NCBI RefSeq assembly: GCF_030929615.1
Contig: NZ_JAVFVU010000013.1
Coordinates: 124,001-188,000 of the forward strand
Length of the DNA stretch: 64,000 nt
Origin: Dyadobacter sp. LHD-138
Lineage (GTDB): Bacteria > Bacteroidota > Bacteroidia > Cytophagales > Spirosomataceae
Reading direction: 5' to 3'
Shown: positions 34,344 through 42,031 of the stretch, in pieces
Layout: every line of letters starts with the position of its first letter
How positions within the stretch are numbered: position 1 is the stretch's first letter
Program-made: the position numbers and the translations under genes
Notes under the pieces: generated by a model
What the model was told of the DNA's origin: nothing
The model's input: the letters and a program-made list of their open reading frames with translations, nothing else
Databases searched by the model: none

Positions 34344-36564
34344 GCTTAAAAGATTAATCGGTTCTGTAACCAGACAGCTCTACGCCAGCGCATTTATCCG
34401 GTGTGTTTTGCTGGCGGTTTCCGCTTTTCTGCTGGCTTTTGCACTGACCCAGTCGTCGGTTATGATTGCTATTTTGGCGGGAGTTATCGGTTTGGGTATC
34501 GGTATTTGGGTTACGAAGTTATACCAGAATAAAAAACCGCAGGCAATCAGTTTGATCCACCAGACGATCGGGGAGTCGGAATATAGCTTACATTTGCTGG
34601 AAAAGGAAGAGCTGAATATCGCCGAACAGCTGCAACTGGACCGCCTGAATCAGAATGTACAGACCACCCGTTTGCCTTTTGGAAAGATTTATGACGGACT
34701 GACTTTGTATGGAGCTTTGTTAATCGGTAGTCTGGCGGTGTATTTTGTTTATCCCAAACTTGATTTTTCGACAAAAGCGGACCGGATGACTTATCAGCAG
34801 ACGCGGCAGGTCAAGAAAGCCAATGTTCTTGTTCCTCCCACATTTCAAACGGCTAATGTTCGTGTCGGTCCACCAGCTTACACGGGTTTGCCTGTGAAAG
34901 AAACCGCAGATTTGAATGTCAGCGCGATTGTTGGCTCTTCGTTGCAATGGAATATTACTTTTAGCCACCAGGACAATTTGTCGGTGCGTTTGGCGAACAG
35001 CCGTGGGGATGAACTGGTTTTTAAAAAATTCAATGGATCGTTCGAATATCGTGATCGGCTTACGGGTTCGGGACTTTATTCCATCAAAGCCTATTGGAAA
35101 GATTCACTGGTTTATCAGTCAGACTTTTATAAGCTCGAAGCGCAGCCGGATCTCGCGCCCAAAATAGAGCCTGATTCCAAAGAATTGTATCAGTATCACT
35201 TTTTAAAAGATAATAAAACGATACAGGTTTCTGCTAAGATAACGGATGATTTTAAGGTGAAACAGGCATTCATCGTCGCAACCCTCGCCCGCGGTTCCGG
35301 TGAAAACGTCAAGTTCAGGGAAATGAAATTTCCGCTTACACCGGCGAATTTCAAGGAGGCAAAATTTAATAAAGCGATCGATTTGAAGGCGTTGAATTTT
35401 ACCCCTGGCGATGAGCTATATTATTACTGGGCCGCCATCGACAACAGGGAACCGGAAGCAAATTTTACCAAGTCAGACACCTATTTCATTGTTTATAAAG
35501 ACACGGCGAAGGTTGAAGAATCGGAGCTGGCGACCATGTCTGTGAATACTGTGCCTGAATATTTTCGCAGTCAGCGCCAGATTATTATCGATACCGAAAA
35601 GCTGATTGCCAGGCGGAAAAAGATTAAAAAGGAGGAGTTTAACAGCATCTCCAACGAGATCGGATTTGATCAGAAAGTATTGCGTTTGCGTTACGGGCAG
35701 TTTTTGGGAGAGGAATTTGAGCAAAATATTGGTGGCGGCGGAGGAGATGCCCCACACGACGAGGGGCATGTTGAAAGCGGAAATGTCCTGGATAAATTCA
35801 CCCATAAATCAGATTCCGAGGGCGAAGCGGCTGAAAACAGAAAGGCACAGCCGAAGCCGCATCATCACGACCATGGTGCTGAAAGCCACGCAGATGCCGG
35901 CTCAAAAGACGCGATTGCGGAACTGATGGAGCAATATGTACACGCGCATGACGATGCCGAGATTAATACCTTTCACGAGCAATCGACAAAAAGTTTGTTA
36001 AAAATGGCTTTGGAACAAATGTGGCAGTCGGAGCTGCATTTGCGCTTGTACGAACCCGAAAAGGCACTTCCGTTTGAGAACAAGGCACTGGAATTCCTGA
36101 AACAGGCGCAGCATAAGGCACGCGCATTCGTAAAAAAGAGCAGCTATGATCCGCCTCCGATCAAAGAAAAAGAGAAGCGGCTGTCTGGTGAACTGACGGA
36201 TCTGAGTAAAAATTTCAGTGCGGAAAAGGTGATTGATAAAATCAGAACGGAACAGTTGGCGGCCGAGGTTTTGGGTTATCTTGAATATGAGAAATTAAGT
36301 GTTTCGCAGCGCGCTAAATTTCAGGTTGCCGGCACGCAATTGTCCAATCGGTTAATCAATAGCGGACCATTTAACGGCGGACTTCAAAACTGGTCGGTGC
36401 TGGGCGCATTACAAAAGCTGATTAGCGGGAAACTGATATCGGCAAAGGAAAAACAGCAGTTAAAAACGGAGCTTTACAAACGTTCGGGAGCTAATGTTCA
36501 AAGCGGGCGTTCCTATGCGAGTGAAAAGAAACTGGAAAATATTTTTTGGAAAAAACTTAAATAA
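34336..36564 (+). CDS. DUF4175-like membrane protein with His-rich loop
   Basis: A 742-residue protein with three N-terminal membrane segments (about residues 20-60 and 120-140), a long probably periplasmic beta-rich part (about 150-400) and a helical C-terminal part. The layout fits DUF4175-type proteins found in MoxR/BatA clusters. A low-complexity hinge near residues 470-520 has a GGGGG run and a histidine-rich patch ('KPHHHDHGAESH', about 507-518) that could hold metal. The function is unknown. It overlaps the BatA-like gene by eight bases and is followed 28 bases later by another membrane protein. Confidence 0.7.
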   Translation: MFELKRLIGSVTRQLYASAFIRCVLLAVSAFLLAFALTQSSVMIAILAGVIGLGIGIWVTKLYQNKKPQAISLIHQTIGESEYSLHLLEKEELNIAEQLQLDRLNQNVQTTRLPFGKIYDGLTLYGALLIGSLAVYFVYPKLDFSTKADRMTYQQTRQVKKANVLVPPTFQTANVRVGPPAYTGLPVKETADLNVSAIVGSSLQWNITFSHQDNLSVRLANSRGDELVFKKFNGSFEYRDRLTGSGLYSIKAYWKDSLVYQSDFYKLEAQPDLAPKIEPDSKELYQYHFLKDNKTIQVSAKITDDFKVKQAFIVATLARGSGENVKFREMKFPLTPANFKEAKFNKAIDLKALNFTPGDELYYYWAAIDNREPEANFTKSDTYFIVYKDTAKVEESELATMSVNTVPEYFRSQRQIIIDTEKLIARRKKIKKEEFNSISNEIGFDQKVLRLRYGQFLGEEFEQNIGGGGGDAPHDEGHVESGNVLDKFTHKSDSEGEAAENRKAQPKPHHHDHGAESHADAGSKDAIAELMEQYVHAHDDAEINTFHEQSTKSLLKMALEQMWQSELHLRLYEPEKALPFENKALEFLKQAQHKARAFVKKSSYDPPPIKEKEKRLSGELTDLSKNFSAEKVIDKIRTEQLAAEVLGYLEYEKLSVSQRAKFQVAGTQLSNRLINSGPFNGGLQNWSVLGALQKLISGKLISAKEKQQLKTELYKRSGANVQSGRSYASEKKLENIFWKKLK

Positions 36565-36592
36565 TACCGGCATGAGCAATCCGGAATAACCT

Positions 36593-38266
36593 ATGGTTGC
36601 ATTTGATTTCGACTGGTCAGATCCATTAAACCTGATGCTGATTTTATTTCTGATTCTTCTGGGCGGCTTGCAAACCTGGCTTTTGCGAAGCAGTTTTGAA
36701 GCAGATTCCCGCAGAGTCAAACCACGGTTAAAAATCGCTTTAAATCTTCTTCTTTGGCTGGTTATCGCGGGGTTTGTGCTGCAACCGGTGTTGAAGACCA
36801 ATGTGCCGTCGGGAAATATTCTGGTGGCCGGTAAAGGCGTACCTTCGGCAGAAATCAGCAGAGTTAGCGATCGTTTGCATGTACGGGCTGTCTTTTCTGT
36901 GCGTAGTTTCAAGGTCAGGAATACCGACACGTTAACGTTGCTTGGGCAGGATTTTGAACCTTCTTTTTTCGCCAGACTGAGTCAGGTTTTGCCCCCATCG
37001 GCCCGGGTGAAATGGGTTCCGTATTTTGGAGATAACGAGATACAATCCATTTCCTGGAAAGGAGTTGTTCGCAAAGGTCAGTTGCAACGCGTCAGGGGTT
37101 TGATAACCTCCGGCAGTTCGCAATGGCTTAAACTCAAATTTGGAAACCAGACTTTGGACAGCACCAGACTGGAAAAAGGAATGGAATCATTTGTGCTGGG
37201 TTTTCCAGTGTTTACCGAAAGGAGGACAGCGGTGGATTTGGTTTTGGGGGATGAAGAAAAGGAGACTATTCAGTTTTTTGCACAGCCTTTACCGCCGTTG
37301 GTGTTTCAGTTCATTCTGAATAATCCTGATTTTGAAAGCAGAAATCTGGCAACCTGGCTTGCGAATCGGGGGCATGCGGTGGAGCTTTCGACCGATTTGT
37401 CGAAGAATATCCGTAGTAAATTAACCCTCAACAAAGCGGGAAGCCCGGATGTCATTATTACTGATCCAAAAAATGCTTCTGAACCGCAGGTAAAAAAGGC
37501 GTTGGCAAACGGGAAGAGCATTTTGTTTATAAACCTTACCAATCCACCCGCCGAAGTTGCCTCAATCAATGCGTCTCTTGGGACTAAATTGCAGGTTAAA
37601 AAGATATCCAATGAAGAAGTACTTCCTGTGGCAGGAGAACTTACGAAACTCCCGTTTGAATTCGGCAAATCGAACGCATATCTGACAATTCCCAAATTTC
37701 CTGTTGCGGTTGAAAAATCGACGGGCAAGGTTGCGGTTAGTCTTTTGAATGAAACTTTCCCGACCTTGCTTAACGGAGATAGCGTTGCTTACAGTACTAT
37801 CTGGACGTCTGTGCTGGCGGAAATTCACCCTGCATATCAAACCAATATTGAGGTAAATGCGCCGGTTTACAAGGGAATTGAAACAACGTTCCGGTTTAAT
37901 AATCTGGTTGACAACCCGAAGGAAGTGATGATTGGCGGGGATACTTTACACGTGCACTATTCAGCCATTAATGGCCTGACTGCGAGTGCCGGTTATATCC
38001 CTTCCGACACGGCATGGCTTTCCCTGTCTCAGGACAACGAAATTGCGGTTGCCGACAGCACGGATTTCAATGGCTATTACAAAAGCCAGCTTGTTGAAAA
38101 TTTTGTAGGAAGAAGATTAAAACTACAAACGGAGCTGGGCGGGATGCAAAAATCAGCGGACTTACAGTCTCATGTGGTAAACGAAAGCAGAATTCCTGAC
38201 TGGGTCTGGTTTCTTACCTTAATTTTCTGTTTCACTGCACTTTGGCTGGAACCAAAATTTGACTAA
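36593..38266 (+). CDS. membrane protein with a large periplasmic part, unknown function
   Basis: A 557-residue protein with two N-terminal membrane helices ('LMLILFLILLGGLQTWLL' and 'IALNLLLWLVIAGFVLQP') and one near the C-terminus ('WVWFLTLIFCFTALWL'). The middle is mostly beta and alpha/beta in character, including a segment reminiscent of a GATase-like fold ('GSPDVIITDPKNASEP', 'NGKSILFINLTNPP'). The overall plan (short helices, then a long soluble part, then an anchor) is like BatA-cluster proteins that lack the VWA domain. No family is named with confidence. As the last gene of the MoxR cluster it is probably part of the same envelope complex. Confidence 0.7.
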   Translation: MVAFDFDWSDPLNLMLILFLILLGGLQTWLLRSSFEADSRRVKPRLKIALNLLLWLVIAGFVLQPVLKTNVPSGNILVAGKGVPSAEISRVSDRLHVRAVFSVRSFKVRNTDTLTLLGQDFEPSFFARLSQVLPPSARVKWVPYFGDNEIQSISWKGVVRKGQLQRVRGLITSGSSQWLKLKFGNQTLDSTRLEKGMESFVLGFPVFTERRTAVDLVLGDEEKETIQFFAQPLPPLVFQFILNNPDFESRNLATWLANRGHAVELSTDLSKNIRSKLTLNKAGSPDVIITDPKNASEPQVKKALANGKSILFINLTNPPAEVASINASLGTKLQVKKISNEEVLPVAGELTKLPFEFGKSNAYLTIPKFPVAVEKSTGKVAVSLLNETFPTLLNGDSVAYSTIWTSVLAEIHPAYQTNIEVNAPVYKGIETTFRFNNLVDNPKEVMIGGDTLHVHYSAINGLTASAGYIPSDTAWLSLSQDNEIAVADSTDFNGYYKSQLVENFVGRRLKLQTELGGMQKSADLQSHVVNESRIPDWVWFLTLIFCFTALWLEPKFD

Positions 38267-38366
38267 GACCAAATTATACTCTCGGGCATTACTTTCCCCG
38301 GATCGTTAAATCGCTGATGTTTCCATAAATGTCACCGGGTTATGCGTCATTTCTTTCCCTTTACAC

Positions 38367-38374
38367 TATTTTTG
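38367..38374 (+). promoter_or_regulatory. -7 promoter element before the HipA-like gene
   Basis: TATTTTTG matches the Bacteroidota -7 consensus TAnnTTTG exactly and lies about 60 bases before the ATG at 38436. A good TTTG at the expected -33 distance was not found, so this is a candidate only. Confidence 0.4.
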
Positions 38375-38435
38375 CGGCCGTAAGAAGCGTTTTTTCTTAT
38401 GGATAGCGGAGGTATAAATTTCGAATTGCAAACTT

Positions 38436-39233
38436 ATGGATGAAAACGGACCTCAACTTAGAACCGTCAATGTGATACGTTATGTGACGCCGTTGCGTGA
38501 AGGGGGCTCACTGCCCGCCATCGCCGAGGCTGACGACGACTTTTTATATGTATTGAAATTCCGCGGTGCCGGTCAGGGTGTAAAAGCCCTGATTGCCGAA
38601 TTGATAGGCGGAGAAATTGCCCGGGCACTTGGTATGCGTATTCCGGAAATTGTTTTTGCCAATCTCGATGAAATGTTTGGAATGACGGAGCCTGATGAGG
38701 AAATTCAGGATCTTTTAAAGGCCAGTACAGGCCTCAATCTTGCCATGCATTATCTGTCGGGAGCCATTACTTTTGACCCGCAGGTTACGACCATAGATGC
38801 GAAACTAGCCTCTGAGATTGTATGGCTGGACTGCCTTTTGACCAACGTTGACCGTACGGCCAGGAACACCAATATGCTTATCTGGCATAAGGAATTATGG
38901 CTGATCGATCATGGTGCCTCCCTGTATTTTCACCATTCCTGGACCAACTGGGAAGAGCAGGCAAAAAGGCCGTTTGCTCAGATCAAGGATCATGTTTTGT
39001 TGTCAAAAGCAACCGAGTTGGATGCGGTTGATACGGCATTCAAGGCGATTTTAACGGATGAGCTTATCCATTCCATTTGCTCGCTGATCCCGGACGACTG
39101 GCTTTTGCGGGATGCGCCGTTTGCGTCGCCAGAGGAACATCGTCAGGCTTACGCCAACTTTTTAATTTCAAGAATTTCAGTGTCAGAAGTATTTGTAACA
39201 GGAGCACAGCATGCAAGAACATCACTTATTTGA
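38436..39233 (+). CDS. HipA-like kinase-fold protein
   Basis: A 265-residue protein of the compact HipA-like family (HipA_2). The kinase-like marks are Lys41 in 'YVLKFRG', 'GGEIARALGMRIPEIVF', the catalytic-loop-like 'DCLLTNVDRTARNTNML' (Asn137, Asp139, Asn144) and the metal-site 'LWLIDHGASLYF' (Asp158). Full-length HipA phosphorylates glutamyl-tRNA synthetase, but this short form has unknown targets. The overlapping DUF3037 gene downstream is its standard partner in many genomes. The pair could be a toxin-antitoxin or stress-response module. All core residues appear present, so it is probably an active kinase. Confidence 0.85.
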   Translation: MDENGPQLRTVNVIRYVTPLREGGSLPAIAEADDDFLYVLKFRGAGQGVKALIAELIGGEIARALGMRIPEIVFANLDEMFGMTEPDEEIQDLLKASTGLNLAMHYLSGAITFDPQVTTIDAKLASEIVWLDCLLTNVDRTARNTNMLIWHKELWLIDHGASLYFHHSWTNWEEQAKRPFAQIKDHVLLSKATELDAVDTAFKAILTDELIHSICSLIPDDWLLRDAPFASPEEHRQAYANFLISRISVSEVFVTGAQHARTSLI

Positions 39234-39594
39234 GTACGCCGTCATTCGCGTCGTACCCAGAGTCGAACGTGAAGAATTTTTAAATGTTGGCGTGATCCTT
39301 TATTGCCAGAAACAAGGGTTTTTACAGAGTAAATTTAATCTGGATCACGGTCGCCTTAAGGCATTTTCGGGCAGTGTTGATGTGTCTGAGCTGGAAGAAT
39401 ATCTTGCTGTGCTAAACCGGATCTGTATCGGTGGAACCAAATCGGGGCCTATCGGAAGTCTGCCTATTGCTTCGCGTTTTCGCTGGCTGACAGCAACCAG
39501 AAGTACGGTGGTACAGACATCAAAAGTTCATCCTGGTTTTTGTAAAAACGCGGGAGAGACACTTGAAAAATTATTCAGGGACCTGGTTCTTTGA
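39211..39594 (+). CDS. DUF3037 protein, partner of HipA-like kinase
   Basis: A 127-residue protein matching DUF3037, with 'FEYAVIRVVPRVEREEFLNV' and 'GVILYCQKQGFLQSKFNLD' at the start and 'IASRFRWLTATRSTVVQTSKV' later. The start ATG 39211 follows an AGGAG at 39200-39204 and overlaps the HipA-like gene by 23 bases, so the two are tightly coupled. The family has no known biochemical activity. Its fixed position behind small HipA-like kinases suggests that it controls or presents the substrate of the kinase. A strong hairpin follows 46 bases after its stop. Confidence 0.88.
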   Translation: MQEHHLFEYAVIRVVPRVEREEFLNVGVILYCQKQGFLQSKFNLDHGRLKAFSGSVDVSELEEYLAVLNRICIGGTKSGPIGSLPIASRFRWLTATRSTVVQTSKVHPGFCKNAGETLEKLFRDLVL

Positions 39595-39640
39595 TCCCGG
39601 CATTATAATAACCTGCTTTCGTAGGTGAATTGGACTTATA

Positions 39641-39677
39641 AAAAGTGCTGCATCCACGTTTGGAATGCAGCACTTTT
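39641..39677. terminator. bidirectional terminator hairpin
   Basis: Perfect 13-base arms AAAAGTGCTGCAT (39641-39653) and ATGCAGCACTTTT (39665-39677) with an 11-base loop. A and T runs flank the stem on both sides, so it can end both the HipA-like/DUF3037 operon (plus) and the thioredoxin-like gene (minus). Confidence 0.85.
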
Positions 39678-39684
39678 AGATCCG

Positions 39685-40170
39685 TTAAAAGGATTTTAAC
39701 GCCTTGAAAATTTCTGAATAAGGTTGTTCTCCTTCAAAAGTTTTAACCAGCTTTCCTGTTTTGTCGTACATCACGATGTAAGGAAACGACCTGATCTGAT
39801 AATATTTCTGAACCAGATAAGACGTTCCTTCTGTACCCAATTTGACGTTCGGATAAGAGGCCAGATTGTACGTTTTTTCAAACTGCTTCACCATTTCCAT
39901 GGGCTGAAAAGTCACCATAATCAGCTGCTTGTTGCTAATTACCGTGTAGTTTTTAAGCAAAGCTTTGGTGAAATCCTGGCAATGGTCGCAATCCGGTGAA
40001 AAGTACATCAGTACCACAGGACCCGGCGTCAACTGCGAAAAATTGTAAGGTTTTCCGTTTGTGAGGGTCATCTGAAACGGAGCAATTTTTTTCATACCCG
40101 TTGCCGTTTGACTAAATGCAGCTGCGGAAAGAAGCACGAAGAGCAATAATGGAATTATTTTTTTAGACAT
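39685..40170 (-). CDS. secreted thioredoxin-fold protein
   Basis: A 161-residue exported protein, taking ATG 40170 because the signal peptide ('KKIIPLLLFVLLSAAAFSQ') begins there; an in-frame ATG at 40191 is less fitting. The thioredoxin/TlpA fold is clear: 'VVLMYFSPDCDHCQDFTKAL' with the active-site pair Cys61 and Cys64 (CDHC), then the cis-proline region 'IRSFPYIVMYDKTGKLV'. It should act as a thiol-disulphide reductase in the periplasm. It is a single gene ending in a shared terminator, with a toxin-antitoxin pair upstream. Confidence 0.88.
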   Translation of the reverse strand: MSKKIIPLLLFVLLSAAAFSQTATGMKKIAPFQMTLTNGKPYNFSQLTPGPVVLMYFSPDCDHCQDFTKALLKNYTVISNKQLIMVTFQPMEMVKQFEKTYNLASYPNVKLGTEGTSYLVQKYYQIRSFPYIVMYDKTGKLVKTFEGEQPYSEIFKALKSF

Positions 40171-40224
40171 CTGAATTGAAATTTTTAACAAGGCTGCAAG
40201 ATAGGATTCTTTTTGAAGACAAGT

Positions 40225-40641
40225 TTAATCTTCGGCACTTAGAATTTTGAGAAATGATTTGAGGTCGACGATATTCAGTTTCGGAAACGGAAGGGCCTTG
40301 AAGACATCAAAATCGGTATCGTTGGTAATGAGGTAATCACAGCCAGCACTCAGAGCCTGGTCCGAAAACTTGTTGTCATCCGGATCATTTGAGATTATAC
40401 TCCATTTGTAGGCTGGTTCTGTAAAAACAACGTTTGGGGCAAGAGCAAGTTGGTGGAGAATAAATTGGGAAGTTTGAGCCGAATAGGTGGCTGTCAGAAT
40501 TTCGTCATATTCAAGCAATATTTCAGTACTCAGATACCATTCAAATTTTCCGGATCTGAAATCCTGGTAAAGTTGGTAGTAAGGGCTTTGGGGAGGTATC
40601 GAGGCTCGTAAGCAATTTGTGTCAATTACAACACCCATCAT
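40225..40641 (-). CDS. PIN-domain toxin
   Basis: A 138-residue PIN-domain protein of the 'putative toxin-antitoxin component, PIN family' type. The acidic metal-binding residues are seen in 'VVIDTNCL' (Asp7), 'LLEYDEIL' (Glu and Asp), 'ISNDPDDNKFSDQAL' and 'YLITNDTDFD'. Together these form the nuclease site. Such proteins are magnesium-dependent RNases, often cutting tRNA or mRNA. The start overlaps the stop of the preceding small gene by four bases (ATGA), typical of antitoxin-toxin operons. All acidic positions look intact, so the protein should be active. Confidence 0.85.
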   Translation of the reverse strand: MMGVVIDTNCLRASIPPQSPYYQLYQDFRSGKFEWYLSTEILLEYDEILTATYSAQTSQFILHQLALAPNVVFTEPAYKWSIISNDPDDNKFSDQALSAGCDYLITNDTDFDVFKALPFPKLNIVDLKSFLKILSAED

Positions 40642-40877
40642 CCGATTTTGAACTTGTCGTCAGAAAGCATCTTGTCAAAGTCTTCATTGGAGTATTGCTT
40701 TTCTTTTAGCACCTGGTTACGCTCATTTTGAAGCCGGTTGTCAAAATAATCCATCAATATTTTGCGAACTTCAAGGGTTTCAACTTCACTCATGTTCTGG
40801 TCAAAAAGGCGCAACATGCTAATTTGCATATCATTAAGCTTTTCTGTGCCCCCTGCTTTTGGTTTTGAAGAGATCAT
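40638..40877 (-). CDS. probable antitoxin of the PIN-domain toxin
   Basis: A 79-residue, highly charged, helix-rich protein ('SEVETLEVRKILMDYFDNRL', 'EDFDKMLSDDKFKIG') encoded directly upstream of the PIN gene with a four-base overlap. No clear DNA-binding fold is visible. Size, charge and gene order support an antitoxin whose C-terminal tail blocks the PIN active site. The family is not recognised by name. Confidence 0.7.
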   Translation of the reverse strand: MISSKPKAGGTEKLNDMQISMLRLFDQNMSEVETLEVRKILMDYFDNRLQNERNQVLKEKQYSNEDFDKMLSDDKFKIG

Positions 40878-40911
40878 GGCTTTTTATTTTTTGATAGTTA
40901 ATAAACCTTAA

Positions 40912-40919
40912 CAAAAATA
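40912..40919 (-). promoter_or_regulatory. -7 promoter element for the PIN module
   Basis: On the minus strand TATTTTTG matches the Bacteroidota -7 element TAnnTTTG exactly, 35 bases before the antitoxin start. A TTTG at 40935-40938 lies only 15 bases further upstream, which is closer than the usual -33 distance. Confidence 0.4.
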
Positions 40920-41079
40920 ACCAATTTCAGTATACAAAAGACACGCGCTCACGGAAGGATCAATCTTTTACATTCCCTTTACAATGTTTTACAACCCATT
41001 AACCAGGACGCTCGGGGTTATCTCTACTTTTGATTCCGGCTCTCAGGGCCGTCAATCATTCACTTTAAAACAATCAATC

Positions 41080-41487
41080 ATGAAAAAAGTAACGCTTTCA
41101 GTATTCGGTCTTTTGCTATTGAGTTCCGGAATTTCATTCGGACAAAAAGCTTTTAGTAACTGTTCTGCCGCATTTTTGAATAACAAAATGGTGGTGGACG
41201 AATATAGCACCAAGGGGAAAAGCACGATAGGCGCTAATGCGACCGGCACTTTGACCGTTTGTACGACAGAACTTAGTCCGTCATCGGCTAAGGCTGTCGA
41301 AAAGATTGTTTTTAAAATTGCAATCAGAGACAAGGACACGAAAACCCTGCTGATGTTTTCTGACGAAGCTTTTAATCAGGTCAATATTCAGCAGGTCCTG
41401 AAAAAATGTGAAAAGGGCGACCATATCGTTTTAATGACGACGGACAATCAATACGCTCTGCCACACAACGAAATTCTGGTGATGTAA
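41080..41487 (+). CDS. small secreted protein, unknown function (1 of 2)
   Basis: A 135-residue exported protein. ATG 41080 is chosen because the signal peptide ('VTLSVFGLLLLSSGISFGQ') begins there; the frame is open from 40984. The mature part of about 115 residues is beta-rich and ends with 'FNQVNIQQVLKKCEKGDHIV'. This resembles the C-terminal module seen in GldM-like envelope proteins, where a helix precedes a 'KxGD' turn. It shares this layout with the next gene. Both stand just before a membrane-bound regulator. A role as an envelope component or signal for that regulator is inference. Confidence 0.7.
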   Translation: MKKVTLSVFGLLLLSSGISFGQKAFSNCSAAFLNNKMVVDEYSTKGKSTIGANATGTLTVCTTELSPSSAKAVEKIVFKIAIRDKDTKTLLMFSDEAFNQVNIQQVLKKCEKGDHIVLMTTDNQYALPHNEILVM

Positions 41488-41504
41488 ATAATGGTTTTCA
41501 TTTT

Positions 41505-41978
41505 ATGCAAAACAACATGAAAAATATATCGTTAAACCTATTGCTGACAATGCTTTTCACGCTGACGTTGGCTGTATCGGAAGCGCTCCCGGGAAGCACG
41601 GCCGACAGTTTTTACTATAATCCGTTAATGTTAAATGGAAAATCGATGAACATTGAAAAGTTTTCAGTGGTTGCGAAAGGAGTTTTGAATATGATTGGAG
41701 AAAATTCAGGATCAGGCCAGCGGGAGAAAATTCCCTTTTTCATTTATCTGACGAGAGCTGGTAAAATCGTTAATGCGAATGCCTGCAACCGTGCTTACCC
41801 GGTTATGTCCGTTGAAATCTCTGAGGTTTTAAAATCTGCAAAGGCGGGGGATCATTTGATCATAGATCCGGCGAATAAAAGTGAAAAGGCGGGCAGAAGA
41901 GTTTTGACAGTGAAAGGTTACCAGCCAGCGCCTCAGTTTAACTGGTTTTATGGTTTGATTAAAAATGATAAATGTTGA
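41505..41978 (+). CDS. small secreted protein, unknown function (2 of 2)
   Basis: A 157-residue exported protein. The signal peptide ('LLLTMLFTLTLAVSEALPG') is preceded by two possible starts, ATG 41505 and ATG 41517. The mature part has 'MLNGKSMNIEKFSVVAKG' and 'MSVEISEVLKSAKAGDHLII', the latter close in form to 'VNIQQVLKKCEKGDHIV' of the preceding protein, so the two are probably distant paralogues. It lies 17 bases after that gene and 53 bases before the regulator gene, suggesting one operon. The function is unknown. Confidence 0.7.
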   Translation: MQNNMKNISLNLLLTMLFTLTLAVSEALPGSTADSFYYNPLMLNGKSMNIEKFSVVAKGVLNMIGENSGSGQREKIPFFIYLTRAGKIVNANACNRAYPVMSVEISEVLKSAKAGDHLIIDPANKSEKAGRRVLTVKGYQPAPQFNWFYGLIKNDKC

Positions 41979-42031
41979 GATTGTTATCCCGGTCTGGTAA
42001 ATTTGTGTATGACGAAGCCTCTGAAAAGTAA

